Assembly: GCF_013201075.1 (NCBI RefSeq) | Contig: NZ_CP053708.1 | Location: forward strand, 3,105,501 to 3,169,500 | DNA from: Lichenicola cladoniae | Lineage (GTDB): Bacteria; Pseudomonadota; Alphaproteobacteria; Acetobacterales; Acetobacteraceae | Reading direction: 5' to 3' | DNA length: 64,000 bases | Part shown: positions 33,896-44,475 of the stretch, piece by piece | Numbering within the stretch: the first letter of the stretch is position 1 | How the letters are laid out: every line of letters starts with the position of its first letter | Program-made: the position numbers and the translations under genes | Notes under the pieces: model-generated | The model's input: only the letters and a program-made list of their open reading frames with translations | Databases searched by the model: none | Told to the model about the DNA's origin: nothing

Positions 33896-34699
33896 TCAGG
33901 ACCGTTCCTGCGCGATCCTGCAGCTATGGTCCTCCAGTTCCTCGCCGGAACCCGGCCCGAGCTTGATCCGTGGCGACAGCGTTGTCGACAACGCACCTGC
34001 CCTGCCGTCGAGCAGGATGAAGCCCGACTGGCCGTGCCGTTCGGCGCCGACCAGGACCAGCGTGTGGCGTGCCATTTCGATGCCGGGATCGGCCAGCGAA
34101 TGGGCCAGCACCTGGAACGGATTGGTGTCGCCCAGTTCCTCGCCCGGCAGCCAGATCGCCCGATAGCGGTGCAGCGCGAGCCGCCGCGGCAGCATCTGCC
34201 AGTGCGTGCCGATATGGACCGCGGCGCGATCGAGAGCGGCACGGGCGGACACGCTGATGCAATCGACGTGGATGTGCAGCTGGTTCTGGCTGCGGCCGCG
34301 TTCCGAGTTGATGGCAAGCGCCAGATCCCGGCGCGGCAGCACGCGGCCCAGACGTTCGCCGACCAGCGTAACCGCGTCCCAGGCATGCGCAAAATAGTTG
34401 GTGGCATCCGGTGCCAGGATCGCAGGTGATTCGATGCCGGTTATTTTCGCTGTCGGGATCAGCAGATATTGTGACGCGCCTTCGATGTCCTTCAGGATCG
34501 CGAAACCCCGCGTCTCGCCGCCGGCGAGATCGACGCTGACGCATGGCGCCGGCGTATGGGTCGCCTGCAGGCTCGGCAGGCAGCGCCCGTGAACGATCTT
34601 CCAGATCGCATCGGAATCATGCGCGAACGCCGGCCTGCCCGGGGCGGCCAGGCCGAACAGCATGCCGGCAATCAGGCCTGCATGAGCAAGACCCCTCAC
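33896..34699 (-). CDS. cdh: CDP-diacylglycerol diphosphatase
   Basis: A 267-residue protein with a signal or anchor sequence (residues about 1-26, LAHAGLIAGMLFGLAAPGRP). The HIT-superfamily motif SQNQLHIHVDCI identifies the Cdh family, and the N-terminal SDAIWKIVHGRCLP is also conserved. It hydrolyses CDP-diacylglycerol to phosphatidate and CMP at the membrane. Its ATG overlaps the ppx stop by four bases, so it is the last gene of a ppk1-ppx-cdh operon, an unusual partner for polyphosphate enzymes. Confidence 0.9.
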   Translation of the reverse strand: MRGLAHAGLIAGMLFGLAAPGRPAFAHDSDAIWKIVHGRCLPSLQATHTPAPCVSVDLAGGETRGFAILKDIEGASQYLLIPTAKITGIESPAILAPDATNYFAHAWDAVTLVGERLGRVLPRRDLALAINSERGRSQNQLHIHVDCISVSARAALDRAAVHIGTHWQMLPRRLALHRYRAIWLPGEELGDTNPFQVLAHSLADPGIEMARHTLVLVGAERHGQSGFILLDGRAGALSTTLSPRIKLGPGSGEELEDHSCRIAQERS

Positions 34700-36252
34700 G
34701 CGGTCGCAATCTCCGGCTGCAGCCCGACCGCCTGTGCCAGGCGATCCAGGCGGCGAACCACGCTTTCGCCGGTGAAGTCGCCACGGTCCTGCGCCAGCCG
34801 CAGGACCAGCCGGCCCGGTTGCGTGGTCAGGCTGGTGCCTTCCAGGAGCTCCGGCACACCGGCGCAGAGCGTGTAGGCTAGGCGCAAGGCCAAGCCGAGT
34901 ATTTCCGCGCGGCGGAACCAGTCATTGTCCAGCAATCGCCTGGCCGGCTGCAGGAACGGCTGGTCGAGTTCCGCCTCGTAACGCATCGCCAGGGTCAGAG
35001 CCAGGAACGCACGGGTCGGGTGATCGAAGGCCATGCCGGGCTGGCGCAGCACGCGCAGGAACGTCTGCTCGGCGCGATATTCCGGATGATCGAACGAGCC
35101 GTTGTCGGACATCCAGCAGGCGCTCGCCCGCAGGCGCTTCTGCCTCGGGGTCTCTCGGCCGCTGGTCGGATGCCCGGGCAGCGCCATCTCCGACAGGCCC
35201 TCGGTCCATGCGATCAGCGCCGGTGGCAGATCGGCATTGCGGCCGAGGCGCGTGGCCATGTCGCGGGACGCCGCCTCGAGCGGATCCTGCGACATCACCT
35301 CCGGCGCGACGTGACGCATGAACCAGCCTTCGCGAAGCCCGTCGACGCAGAACACCACGCGCTCGGGTGCCGCCTTGCGCAGCAGCCGACGCAGCACGAT
35401 CGCCGCGTAGGGCAGATCCTCCAGGCGCTTGCGCGGCGCGCCCGGCAGCCGCTCCAAAGCCCGCTTGCTGGCGCCGATGATCCAGCCGGTCATCTCGCGG
35501 GCCTCGTCGGCGCGCAGTTCGTACTGATGGACGATGTTCAGGGGATAGAAGGTGCGCGCGATCTGCAGCCGCGCCAGTGCACGGAATGCACCGCCGACCA
35601 GATACAGGGTGCGACCGTTCCCCTCCTTGAGCCAGCTGACCTCCGTGAGGTCCTGCTCGACCAGGCTGCGCGCCTTCTCGAGATCGCCGCCGGCGCGGTC
35701 GCTCAGCCTGATCACGCCGAGCTTCAGGGTCCGTGCATGGTGCTTGCGGCCGTCGGCGAGCCGGATCAGCTCCAGCGATCCGCCGCCGATATCGGCCACC
35801 ACGCCGTCCGCATCGGGCAGGCCGCACAACACGCCGGTCGCCGAGTAGTCGGCCTCCTCTTCGCCGGACAGGATCCGGATCGGCACGCCGGGCATGATCC
35901 GGCGCAACTCCTCGACGAACTCCGGACCGTTGCTGGCATCGCGCACCGCGGCCGTTGCCAGCACCTCGAACGGATCGGCGCCCATGCTTTGCGCCACCGC
36001 GTAGAAGCGCCGCATCAGCACGAACGCCTGGCTCAGGCCGTCCGGGTTCAGCTTGCCGGTCTGTTCGAGTCCGCGGCCGAGCCGGACCACCGCCTTCTCG
36101 TTGAAGATGGTGACCGGATTGCGGGCCTTGCCCTCGAACACCACCAGCCGAACCGAGTTGGACCCGAGATCGACCACGGCGGCGCGCTGCGGCCGGGGAG
36201 GACCGTTCGACATGGCCGGGTCGGGTCGGGCAAAAGCATCCATCGGCATCAA
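34696..36252 (-). CDS. ppx: Exopolyphosphatase (Ppx/GppA family)
   Basis: A 518-residue ASKHA-fold phosphatase that removes terminal phosphate from polyphosphate or from pppGpp. [18 protein letters not shown] is the first phosphate loop, [16 protein letters not shown] carries the catalytic Glu, and [18 protein letters not shown] is the second phosphate loop. A C-terminal HD-like helical region follows. Its ATG overlaps the ppk1 stop by four bases. Ppx and GppA activities cannot be separated from sequence alone. Confidence 0.94.
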   Translation of the reverse strand: MMPMDAFARPDPAMSNGPPRPQRAAVVDLGSNSVRLVVFEGKARNPVTIFNEKAVVRLGRGLEQTGKLNPDGLSQAFVLMRRFYAVAQSMGADPFEVLATAAVRDASNGPEFVEELRRIMPGVPIRILSGEEEADYSATGVLCGLPDADGVVADIGGGSLELIRLADGRKHHARTLKLGVIRLSDRAGGDLEKARSLVEQDLTEVSWLKEGNGRTLYLVGGAFRALARLQIARTFYPLNIVHQYELRADEAREMTGWIIGASKRALERLPGAPRKRLEDLPYAAIVLRRLLRKAAPERVVFCVDGLREGWFMRHVAPEVMSQDPLEAASRDMATRLGRNADLPPALIAWTEGLSEMALPGHPTSGRETPRQKRLRASACWMSDNGSFDHPEYRAEQTFLRVLRQPGMAFDHPTRAFLALTLAMRYEAELDQPFLQPARRLLDNDWFRRAEILGLALRLAYTLCAGVPELLEGTSLTTQPGRLVLRLAQDRGDFTGESVVRRLDRLAQAVGLQPEIATA

Positions 36253-38561
36253 TCCTGCAGGATCCGGTCGGGCCGGCGCGGCAGCGGCCGGACTACCGGA
36301 AGTGCCGCCTTCTGGCCAGCCGATCCACGACCGGAGAGCGACGGATTGGTCATGAAATACTCATGCGCCGAAAACGGCTTCGGACCCGGATCTAGACGCA
36401 GCCAGCGTCCGTCCGGACCGAGCTTCCAGGATTGCAGGTTGTCCTTCAGGTCCATCACCATGATCTGGTCGAGCACCTGCGCATGCACCGTCGCGTTGCG
36501 GATCGGCACCATGGTTTCCACGCGCCAATCCATGTTGCGTGCCATCCAGTCGGCACTGCTGATGAACACCAGCGCCTCGCGCGACGGCACCCGGCTGCCG
36601 TTGCCGAACACGAAGATGCGGCTGTGCTCCAGGAACCGTCCGACGATCGACTTGACCTGGATGTTGTCGGACAACCCGGGCACACCGGGACGCAGGCAGC
36701 AGATGCCGCGCACGATGATCAGGATGCGCACGCCGGCATTGGATGCCTCGTACAGCTTGTCGATCAGCTCGTCGTCGACCAGCGAGTTCATCTTGAGCCA
36801 GATCTGTGCCGGCTTCTTGGCGACCGCAAAGGCGATCTCCTTGTCGATGAGGCTGACCAGCGTGCTGCGTACGGTGAGCGGACTGAAGGCGATCGCGTCC
36901 ATCGAGTTCGGCTTCGCATAGCCGGTCATGTAGTTGAACAGCCGGGCCGAATCCCGCGCCAGTCCGGTGTCGCATGTGAAGAAGCTGAGGTCGGTGTAGA
37001 TCCGGGCGGTGATCGGATGATAATTCCCGGTGCCGAAATGCGCATACGAGCGCACGCTGCCACCCTCGCGCCTGACCACCAGGCTGAGCTTCGCATGCGT
37101 CTTCAGCTCGGCGAACCCGAACACCACCTGCACCCCGGCGGCCTCCAGCGTACGGGCCAGGCGGATGTTGGCTTCCTCGTCGAAGCGCGCGCGCAACTCG
37201 ACCATGGCGGTCACCGACTTGCCGTTTTCCGCGGCCTCGATCAGCGCCTTCACGATCGGGCTGTCGCGGCTGGTGCGATACAGCGTCTGCTTGATCGCAA
37301 CCACGGCGGGGTCGAGTGCCGCCTGGCGCAGGAACTGCACCACCACGTCGAAGCTCTCGAACGGGTGGTGGACGACGATGTCCTTGGCCCGGATCGCCGC
37401 GAAGCAGTCGCCACCGAAGTCGCGGATGCGCTCGGGGAAGCGAGGCACGTACGGCGGGAACAGCAGGTCGGACCGCTCGTCGACGATGATCTGCTTCACG
37501 TCAACGACGCCAACCAGCCCGTCATGCACCAGCACTTCGCCGAGCGGCACGTCGAACTCGTCCGCCACCAGCTCGGTCAGGTCGTCCGGCATGCCGCCGA
37601 CGATATCGAGATGGATCACCACGCCACGCCGGCGCCGCTTCAGGGCGGTCTCGTAGGAGCGGACCAGATCCTCCGCCTCCTCCTCGAACTCGACGTCGGT
37701 ATCGCGGATCACCCGGAACACGCCGCCGCCGCCGACATGGAAGCCGGGGAACAGGCGATCCAGGAAGATCGTGATCAGGTCTTCGAGGATGATGAACCGC
37801 GCCCGCACCGGGCCCTTGTTGGTATTGGTGCCGGTCTTGTCGGTGCCCTGGCCGCGCGACGGCAGCCGGATGAAGCGCTCGACCTGGCCGGGCAGCATGA
37901 TCAGGCCGGTCATCGCGTGCCGGTCGTTCTCGTTGTCGAGCAGGCGGAACACCAGCCCGAGACCCATGTTCGGGATGAACGGAAACGGATGCGCGGGGTC
38001 GATCGCGATCGGCGTCAGGACCGGGAATATCCGTTCCATGAAACAGGTATCGAGCCAGGCGCGATCCTCGTCATCGAGGGCGGTCGCATCGAGCACGGTA
38101 ATGCCGACATCGCCGAGCGCATTGCACAGTTCGCGCCAGATGCGCTGCTGCTCGGCCAGCAGGATGCTGGATCGATCCTCGACCGCGGCCAGCTGCTGCG
38201 ACGGCGTGCGCCCGTCCGGCGACCGGGTGGTCAGCGACTCACGGACCTGCCCGACCAGTCCGGCGACGCGGACCGAGTAGAATTCGTCCAGGTTGCCGGC
38301 GCTGATCGACAGGAAGCGCAGCCGTTCCAGCAACGGGTTGCGCGGGTTATCCGCCTCCTCGACGACGCGCTGGTTGAAGTCGAGCCACGACAGCTCGCGG
38401 TTGATGAACCGCTCCGGAGAACCAAGTTCGAATGCCTCAACTGACACCGCAGCCGGCTGGTGCGGGGCGGGGCTCCCGCTTGCACGCGCTGGAGTGCGAT
38501 TGGTCAGCGAGCGCGTCCTGCCCCTGCCCTTCGTCGTCGCTGGCGGCTTCGCTTCGTTCAC
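36249..38561 (-). CDS. ppk1: Polyphosphate kinase 1
   Basis: A 770-residue enzyme that makes polyphosphate from ATP. The N domain begins with [35 protein letters not shown] belongs to the head domain, and the catalytic domains carry the phosphorylated His H489 in [16 protein letters not shown] and a second conserved His in [11 protein letters not shown]. The first 40 residues are basic and Pro-rich and not conserved, so the true start may be slightly internal. It is the first gene of the coupled ppk1-ppx-cdh operon. Confidence 0.95.
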   Translation of the reverse strand: MNEAKPPATTKGRGRTRSLTNRTPARASGSPAPHQPAAVSVEAFELGSPERFINRELSWLDFNQRVVEEADNPRNPLLERLRFLSISAGNLDEFYSVRVAGLVGQVRESLTTRSPDGRTPSQQLAAVEDRSSILLAEQQRIWRELCNALGDVGITVLDATALDDEDRAWLDTCFMERIFPVLTPIAIDPAHPFPFIPNMGLGLVFRLLDNENDRHAMTGLIMLPGQVERFIRLPSRGQGTDKTGTNTNKGPVRARFIILEDLITIFLDRLFPGFHVGGGGVFRVIRDTDVEFEEEAEDLVRSYETALKRRRRGVVIHLDIVGGMPDDLTELVADEFDVPLGEVLVHDGLVGVVDVKQIIVDERSDLLFPPYVPRFPERIRDFGGDCFAAIRAKDIVVHHPFESFDVVVQFLRQAALDPAVVAIKQTLYRTSRDSPIVKALIEAAENGKSVTAMVELRARFDEEANIRLARTLEAAGVQVVFGFAELKTHAKLSLVVRREGGSVRSYAHFGTGNYHPITARIYTDLSFFTCDTGLARDSARLFNYMTGYAKPNSMDAIAFSPLTVRSTLVSLIDKEIAFAVAKKPAQIWLKMNSLVDDELIDKLYEASNAGVRILIIVRGICCLRPGVPGLSDNIQVKSIVGRFLEHSRIFVFGNGSRVPSREALVFISSADWMARNMDWRVETMVPIRNATVHAQVLDQIMVMDLKDNLQSWKLGPDGRWLRLDPGPKPFSAHEYFMTNPSLSGRGSAGQKAALPVVRPLPRRPDRILQD

Positions 38562-39115
38562 CTCTGGTCCCCTGTCTTGGCCGCTCCAAGCCTAAGGAGT
38601 GTTGGCAAGGGTGGGAATAGTCGGCCTCGTCATCGAGTGTGCACATTGTCCAGCGATCCGGGCATGGCGGCATCCAGCGCGTTTGATAATCTGATGACAA
38701 CATCCTCCACGTGGCGTTTCCCGGTTACCACTCGCCGATAAACGCTGGACGTAACCCCCGCCCGGGCGTGCGGGCGCAGTGCGATGAGCCCGGTAAACAG
38801 GACCGCGAGAGCTTCGCCGGCCGCCGCGTGTCAATGTGTGTCGGCCAGCTCCGCTTGTCGTTGCCCACCTCGACCTCGAAGCAGCGGAAACACCACATCC
38901 GATGGTCGATCAGTCTCGGTTTCACGGACTTTCAGTGTGTTTGCCCAACTCGTGGTGATCTCGACTAAGTTTTCACGGTTTTCGATCGATTGAGCGAAAG
39001 CATGATCGCGCGCTTAAGATTTATATCGTCTTTACAGCGTGTTAGAACCGCACCCTGTTGGCACAGCTCCTGCTGATGAGAGATCGCTGCCGATCTTCCC
39101 AAGGAGCTTTGCGCC
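38562..39115. other. Divergent intergenic region between ppk1 and the UrcA gene
   Basis: Contains no convincing coding sequence. No match to a Pho-box repeat (CTGTCAT-type) was seen. The right-hand part (about 38935-39050) is AT-rich and is the likely promoter for the UrcA gene. Confidence 0.35.
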
Positions 39116-39475
39116 ATGACCGTTCACTCGCGTTCCTTCAACCTCCGCGCTGCACTGTCGACGATGCTTGCGGTTTCCGTCCTTTCCTGCGCCGCCGCTC
39201 GCGGCGCCGACCCCGACGTCGATACGCACTCGGTGTCTGTCGATCTAAGCGGTATCGACGTGTTCTCGCCGACCGGACGGGCCGCCGCAAAGGACCGCAT
39301 CGCAATCGCGGCGAGCAGCGCCTGCGGCGGACCGGACTTCAAGGATCTGTCGACGTCGATACAATTCGATCGATGCCGCGAAGAGGCCATGTCGACTGCC
39401 CAGAATGATCTGGATCTAAAGATCGCGGCGATGAACCGGGCTGACAGTTCAGCTTCAACCATCGCCAGTCGCTGA
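39116..39475 (+). CDS. UrcA family protein
   Basis: A 119-residue secreted protein with an N-terminal signal sequence (LRAALSTMLAVSVLSCAAARGADP). The mature part fits the UrcA family (TIGR04433): SVSVDLSGIDVFSPTGRAA, an RIAIAASSAC stretch and a C-terminal DRCREEAMSTAQNDLDLKIA, with the two conserved Cys that may form a disulfide. The family is frequent in sphingomonads and other alphaproteobacteria and its function is unknown. The ATG has AAGGAG nine bases upstream. Confidence 0.85.
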   Translation: MTVHSRSFNLRAALSTMLAVSVLSCAAARGADPDVDTHSVSVDLSGIDVFSPTGRAAAKDRIAIAASSACGGPDFKDLSTSIQFDRCREEAMSTAQNDLDLKIAAMNRADSSASTIASR

Positions 39476-39847
39476 TCGCCGAACGACAGTTCTGGCTCGG
39501 TTAGAATGGTCAGCAGGGTACCCGCGGGAAGCTATGGATAAACTCCGACTTCGCCTGACCCGCAATGACACTCAGGGTCGGCGTCCTGCGGAAGTATCTC
39601 CAAGCCCGGCCTCACGAGGCATCTGGGTTGTGGGAGGGGAGATCAACCTGCCGTCGCCCAAAGGTCGGGCTGTCACCTTGTCGTAACCCCCTCGATCGGG
39701 TGGCCGGCCATTAATCCGCCACCGCATCTTCTGGATGCGGTGGCGTCGAGACGAGACTCGATGACGGCCGGCTGAGCAGCGTGTTGGATCAGAGGACGCG
39801 TTTCTGCGATCCGATCGACCCACCGGCGCCCTCTTGCGTCGCCGCGC
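39476..39847. other. Intergenic region between the UrcA and adhesin genes
   Basis: No coding sequence is supported here. It holds one strong hairpin (39717-39745), reported separately. Confidence 0.35.
39717..39745. terminator. Strong hairpin downstream of the adhesin gene
   Basis: CGCCACCGCATC and GATGCGGTGGCG form a perfect 12-base stem with a 5-base loop, between the convergent UrcA and adhesin genes, about 100 bases past the adhesin stop. There is no T-tract on either side. Confidence 0.5.
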
Positions 39848-42559
39848 TTACCCGATATGTGCACCCGATGCTTGGTTCGCATTGGGCACGTAGGACTGGA
39901 AGGTGACGCTTGAGCCGTCATGCAGATGCATGACCAGACTTCCGCCGACGACGGCCTGACTATCGACGTTCGTCACGTTCAAGGTGGCGTTGCTGCCAGT
40001 ATAGCCCATGATGTTGACCGCGCCGCTTTTGCTGCCGTCGATGTTCACCAGGGTGTTCACGGAAGCGGCCAGATCCAGACTGAAGTTGCCGGAACCGCCC
40101 GTAAGCGTGTCGTTGCCGCCTCCTGCCTGGACGAAGGCGCCCCCTGCCCCCAACGTGATAGCTGTGTCGTTGCTGGCGTATCCGCCCCAGAATTCGAGAC
40201 TACCGGTGGACCCGGGAGCGACGACGACGGTTTGCAGCCCTGACACGGTATCGGAATTCGCCATGATAAGGGAACCGTTGCCGTTCAGATTTACGGTCTG
40301 GCCTGCGGTTCCGCCGAAAACGGTCGCCTGCTCTTGGCCGATCGAGATGGAGGCCGCTTTTGTGCCGCCATCATATTCGAACCGGCCGGTTCCTCCGTCG
40401 TCGGCGATCGTCGTCGTCCCGGTCGAGGGTGCGAATGTGCCATGCACCACCGTAGTTCCGCTGCCGGCCAGCACGACGGTGTCGCTTCCGCCGGTGCCCT
40501 CGTTGAACGTCACGGCGGAGCTTCCGGTCCAGACCGTGTTGCCGCCTGTGCTCTGGACGGTAAGATTTCCGGTCTGGCCCGCCCCGTTCACGATGATCAG
40601 CGAGTTGCTACCTGTGAACGCGATGTCCGAACTTCCACCGAAGATCTCGGTCGCGCTGGAACCGAGGTTGTTGATCGTTTCCGTGGTGCCGGTAGTACCC
40701 CCGACATCGATCAGATTGAACGCCGATCCTGCAGTATTGAGGTTCAGGGTTCCCGACGTCGGGCCGGTTCCGCTGAGGACCATCCGGTTACCGCTTACGC
40801 CATCCACATCGATCGTGCTCTGGCCACCCCAGACGAAGTCATTGCCCAGGCTGTGAATGGTTGCTGCGTTGGTCTGTCCTGGGCCGTTCATGATCACCAG
40901 GGCATTTCCGGCGGTCAGGTTCAAGTCTGCACCGCCGCCAAATACGGTGACCGGTTGTGCATTGTTGGTCAGGTCTATGTTAGCTGTCGAGCCAGGCTTG
41001 TCGAGGACCACGAAGACGGTCGAGGTGTCGTCGATATCATTGACGTTGCCGGTATAGATATGGTCCAGGGTCACGGCCACCGTCGCCGCCCCGGTGTTGC
41101 CGGCGGCATCCGTTTGCGAGGCCGTCAGGGCATACGTGCCATCGGCAAGAGCGCCGGTCGTGTAGTTCCAGTTTCCGTTCGCGTCCGCCGTGACGGTCGC
41201 GATAGCGGTGCCGCCATTCTCGATGGTGACCGCGCCGTTGCTTTGAGCGGTGCCAGTCAGAATTATGTCGTCGCTGCTGACCGCTCCATCATGAACCCCC
41301 AGCATCGCGGTCACGACCGGGGCCGCCGTAAGCAGGGTGAAGGCAACCGAAGCGCTACTTGTGATCCCCGCTTGGTTTGTCTCCGCCGCCGTAACCGTGT
41401 GGTTCCCGTCCGCAAGACCCGTCGGCGTGAACGCCCAAACCCCATTTGCGTCTGCCGTCGTTGTTCCGATTACAAGGTTGCCTTCCGAAATCGAGACGAT
41501 ACTCCCCGCCTCTGCCGTGCCATTCAGCGCATCGCTGGTCGTGATCCCGTCCGTGTTCGACGTACCGGTATCGGAGGTCAACGCAGTGGTGACGTTGCCG
41601 TTGAAGAGGATGTTCTCGATGCTGGTGAGGGTGTCGTTCTCACCATTCCCGACGACCGTGATCACGCCGTCGGTCGTCGTGATGGTATAGTCAGAACGGG
41701 GCGCCGAAAAGATCATCGAATCGTAGCCGGCGCCGCCATTTACGACCGACTGGTCGCCAGGCGCGCCATAGAAGAAGTCCGCGCCGGCACCGCCATTCGC
41801 AATATTCGCCCCTACTCCAAGATAGACCGAAACGGAGTTGGCGGCAGACACCGCAGACGCGTCTACCGTGCTTCCTCCAGACGCCTCGACAACCTTGATC
41901 GATGCTCCGGGAACGCGCGTAAAATTGGCATCGGTAAGGCCGAGCGTGGTAGCCCCACCAGGTGCCAGGTTATAAACTCCGAAGCCGCTTACGTTCGCTG
42001 CGTTCGCGATCCCGGCCGTCGTCAATACCAGCGTGTTGGGTACAACACCGGTGCCGCTTAGGTTGCCGAGGATCGAATCGCCACCGAGTGACCCGGCAGC
42101 GATGGACAAGGTATTACCGCCGGATTGGGTGTTGACGACACCCCCGGTTCCAGTTCCAAGGAAAAGTGTGTTGCTCCCAGTACCGACGGTGATGTTGTCG
42201 TTGATACCGTTTCCGGCAGTGATGACGCTGTTTCCGTTACCAGAGGTCACGGAATCGGAGCCGTTTCCAAGGACGACGCTGTCGTTTCCGTCGCCGACGG
42301 TGATCGTGTTGTTCCCGTCCGTCGCAGTGATCGAGTCGGTTCCGGATCCGGTGGTTACCGTATTGTTTCCGACGCCGAGAACGATCTGATCCGGGCCGTT
42401 GGCCAGGGTCAGCGTGTTGTTTCCGTTGCCCAGGGTAACGGTGTCGGTTCCGTTTCCTAGAGTTAAGGTGTTACTTCCATCGGTGCCGGTCACATTGTAA
42501 TCAGCATCGCCAAGCGTCAGCGTATTGTTGGTGGAGCCGAGATCAATTGCGGTTACCAT
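39848..42559 (-). CDS. Large adhesin-like protein with N-terminal RTX-like nonapeptides and Ig-like domains
   Basis: A 903-residue, Cys-free, acidic protein rich in Asn, Thr, Gly and Ser. Residues about 20-150 are an array of nine-residue repeats (GNGTDTVTL, GNGNNTLTL, GDGNDSVVL type). They recall calcium-binding RTX repeats, although the consensus has GNGxD rather than GGxGxD. Residues about 330-520 contain two Ig-like domains of the Bap type (ADANGVWAFTPTGLADGNHT and ADANGNWNYTTGALADGTY). The rest is irregular beta-repeat sequence. No signal peptide is present, which suits type I secretion, but no T1SS genes are in the window. It is probably an exported surface or biofilm protein. Confidence 0.8.
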   Translation of the reverse strand: MVTAIDLGSTNNTLTLGDADYNVTGTDGSNTLTLGNGTDTVTLGNGNNTLTLANGPDQIVLGVGNNTVTTGSGTDSITATDGNNTITVGDGNDSVVLGNGSDSVTSGNGNSVITAGNGINDNITVGTGSNTLFLGTGTGGVVNTQSGGNTLSIAAGSLGGDSILGNLSGTGVVPNTLVLTTAGIANAANVSGFGVYNLAPGGATTLGLTDANFTRVPGASIKVVEASGGSTVDASAVSAANSVSVYLGVGANIANGGAGADFFYGAPGDQSVVNGGAGYDSMIFSAPRSDYTITTTDGVITVVGNGENDTLTSIENILFNGNVTTALTSDTGTSNTDGITTSDALNGTAEAGSIVSISEGNLVIGTTTADANGVWAFTPTGLADGNHTVTAAETNQAGITSSASVAFTLLTAAPVVTAMLGVHDGAVSSDDIILTGTAQSNGAVTIENGGTAIATVTADANGNWNYTTGALADGTYALTASQTDAAGNTGAATVAVTLDHIYTGNVNDIDDTSTVFVVLDKPGSTANIDLTNNAQPVTVFGGGADLNLTAGNALVIMNGPGQTNAATIHSLGNDFVWGGQSTIDVDGVSGNRMVLSGTGPTSGTLNLNTAGSAFNLIDVGGTTGTTETINNLGSSATEIFGGSSDIAFTGSNSLIIVNGAGQTGNLTVQSTGGNTVWTGSSAVTFNEGTGGSDTVVLAGSGTTVVHGTFAPSTGTTTIADDGGTGRFEYDGGTKAASISIGQEQATVFGGTAGQTVNLNGNGSLIMANSDTVSGLQTVVVAPGSTGSLEFWGGYASNDTAITLGAGGAFVQAGGGNDTLTGGSGNFSLDLAASVNTLVNIDGSKSGAVNIMGYTGSNATLNVTNVDSQAVVGGSLVMHLHDGSSVTFQSYVPNANQASGAHIG
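42150..42520 (-). repeat. 27-base coding repeats (nonapeptide array)
   Basis: About a dozen tandem 27-base units encode the N-terminal nonapeptides of the adhesin-like protein. Units share the GGNAACGGNN...ACNGT pattern on the minus strand and are diverged enough to be stable. Confidence 0.7.
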
Positions 42560-43148
42560 TGTGCCCTCGTAAATTTTGAATTGCCGATGACCCCGGCCGA
42601 AGCCGATATCTGCCCGGAGCCCGGGGAATAGAGTTGCGTCGGTGCCAGCGGCCGCATGCGTGAACGGGAAGTTCCTGAAACTACTTCAGGTTGATTGGCT
42701 GAAGGCTATTCCACCACGGAAAGAACTTTTCTCACGACGTTTCTCGGCAGTGTTGTTGTGCGGCGATCGGCCGTGTTCTCTATTTCTAATCCGGCTACAT
42801 CGGGCGCGCTAAGACGAAAGCTGAGATGTCCGCCATCAGAAAGTAACTATCCCGCAGTCAGTTTCACCCGAACGCGGCAGTTCAAAAGCAGTTTCATACG
42901 TATGTTGCCCCTAACATGAGCGATCAAGATTCTTATTTAACGGTGATCATCTCAGCTCGTGAAGTTTTGAGACCGGACCGTCATGATGTTGGCTGGTAGC
43001 GCTCTAAAGCGTTGCGATCCTAATCGCTCGTGATTCGGCACACGGTATGATCCTACCTGACACTCTGTTCCGATTTTGGGATCTGTATTTGGTCTGACTG
43101 ATTTCAGTTGGGTCTGCTGTTCTACCATCGGGTATTGTGGACGTTTCA
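42560..43148. other. Non-coding region upstream of the adhesin gene
   Basis: No supported gene. It becomes AT-richer toward 42900 and abuts the decayed IS5 element. It must contain the adhesin promoter. Confidence 0.35.
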
Positions 43149-43800
43149 TCAGCTTTCGGCATGCTTGAGCATGTGTCCGACGAAGGCGACGATGATGAAA
43201 TCTGCGAGCGCTGTGGCATGCCGCTCGTGTCTATAACCAGGCGGCGACACCGTGCGGCCGAGGCAAAGAACCGTTCCACGACCCAGCGTGCTGGTAGTAG
43301 AACAAAACCTCCTTTGCTTCTGGTGGCTTCACGATGGGCAGTTGATACCGTCCGCTACGGCCGCATCTGCTGCTGTTTCGCTGGTGGACATGCAGGGCGA
43401 GCACATGGCTGAGCGTATTGACAACTATATATACCTGTCAGCCACGCTGGCATGTGGCGCCGTCATGACCGGCGCGGGTGCCGCTTTCCGGGATCGAACG
43501 TTGGGTATGGCTGTCGTCGATTGCCGACGACGGCTCCTCTGCGCGGCCGGCGGCCACGCCCAGCAACCCCCGCAAGTCCGGCGCCAACGTCTCAAACATA
43601 AAATCGCCGGCAAGCGTGGGACTTCTGATACACCGCCGCCAAAGCTGGAAAGTTGGTGGACATCGCGCGCGGCGCAACGACCTTGCAGTCACGTAACGGA
43701 GCGCGTCGAACAACTCCGGCATAGACTGCTCATATTGCGGATTGGCCTCCGTCATCAGTGTCAGATACAGAACAACCAGGAATCGTTCTGCGCCGCTGAC
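43149..43800 (-). pseudogene. Decayed IS5-family transposase
   Basis: Minus-strand fragments in shifting frames follow the order of an IS5-family DDE transposase. They run from an N-terminal LYLTLMTEANPQYEQSMPEL through FDALRYVTARSLRR, FETLAPDLRGLLGVAAGRAE and RSIPESGTRAGHDGA, where a family member would continue GAKRRKGSK, then VERFFASAARCRRLV-like sequence near 43240. The C-terminus is HATALADFIIVAFVGHMLKHAES, stopping at 43149. Several frameshifts, a large internal deletion and at least one in-frame stop show it is dead. An IS630-family element lies directly at its 5' side. Confidence 0.75.
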
Positions 43801-43938
43801 CTTAAACGGATACGGCTTAGTTACTGGCGGGACACATCTATTCCAATTAACTAATACCAAAGCTTGCGAAGGCTGACTCTCGGGGCTTCCGCGGCGGGTG
43901 CTGATCTGATTCGATGGCTTACCCTGAGGAGGCGGGCC

Positions 43939-44475
43939 ATGCCGATTCCGCTGAGAGCCGACTATGACGCCGCGCACCTGCGGGCGGCTGCGCGCGCGAG
44001 CAAGAATGCTGGCCAGACCCGGCGTCTGTTGGCGCTTGCCGCGATTTACGATGGCGCGACCCGCACGGAGGCGGCCGCGATCGGTGTTGTGACGTTACAG
44101 ATCGTTCGGGACTGGGTGCTGAAGCTGAACGCACACGGGCCTGCTGGCCTGATCAACCTGAAGAGCCCCGGCCCCGCTGCGATCCTTGCGGGTGAGCATC
44201 GCCGGGCCTTGGCGGCTGCGATCGAGGATGGGCCGATCCCAGCCGTCCACGGCGTGGTGCGTTGGCGTGTGATCGATCTGGTGCAGTGGCTGTCCGACGA
44301 GTTCCAGGTGGCTGTGTCCAAGCAGACGCTGAGCCGCGAGCTGCGTGCCATGGGCTACCACCGCCTGACGGCCCGGCCGCGCCACCATGCGCAGGCGGCA
44401 GGCGCAATCGAGACTTTTAAAAAGTCTCCCCGCGCGTCTGGACGCGATCGGGCGCGCGCAGGGTGTCGATCGTAG
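43939..44475 (+). CDS. IS630-family transposase, N-terminal frame
   Basis: A 178-residue ORF starting at an ATG with GAGGAGG eight to ten bases upstream. It has a helix-turn-helix region (RTEAAAIGVVTLQIVRDWVL) and a second DNA-binding region ending KQTLSRELRAMGYHRLTARP, then leaves the correct frame after GAIETFKKS and stops 50 bases on. The run TTTTAAAAAG at the change point (about 44414-44423) could support slippage, though moving into the second frame needs +1 (or -2) rather than the usual -1. Confidence 0.8.
   Translation: MPIPLRADYDAAHLRAAARASKNAGQTRRLLALAAIYDGATRTEAAAIGVVTLQIVRDWVLKLNAHGPAGLINLKSPGPAAILAGEHRRALAAAIEDGPIPAVHGVVRWRVIDLVQWLSDEFQVAVSKQTLSRELRAMGYHRLTARPRHHAQAAGAIETFKKSPRASGRDRARAGCRS

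Noticed and set aside
40334-42061. 575-residue plus-strand ORF opposite the adhesin gene
   Set aside because: The minus strand shows regular nonapeptide and Ig-like repeats; the plus-strand product is an Arg/Asp/Val-rich mirror of these repeats.
42150-42520. CRISPR-like array suggested by regular 27-base periodicity
   Set aside because: The units are contiguous, in frame and encode nonapeptides; there are no spacers or cas genes.
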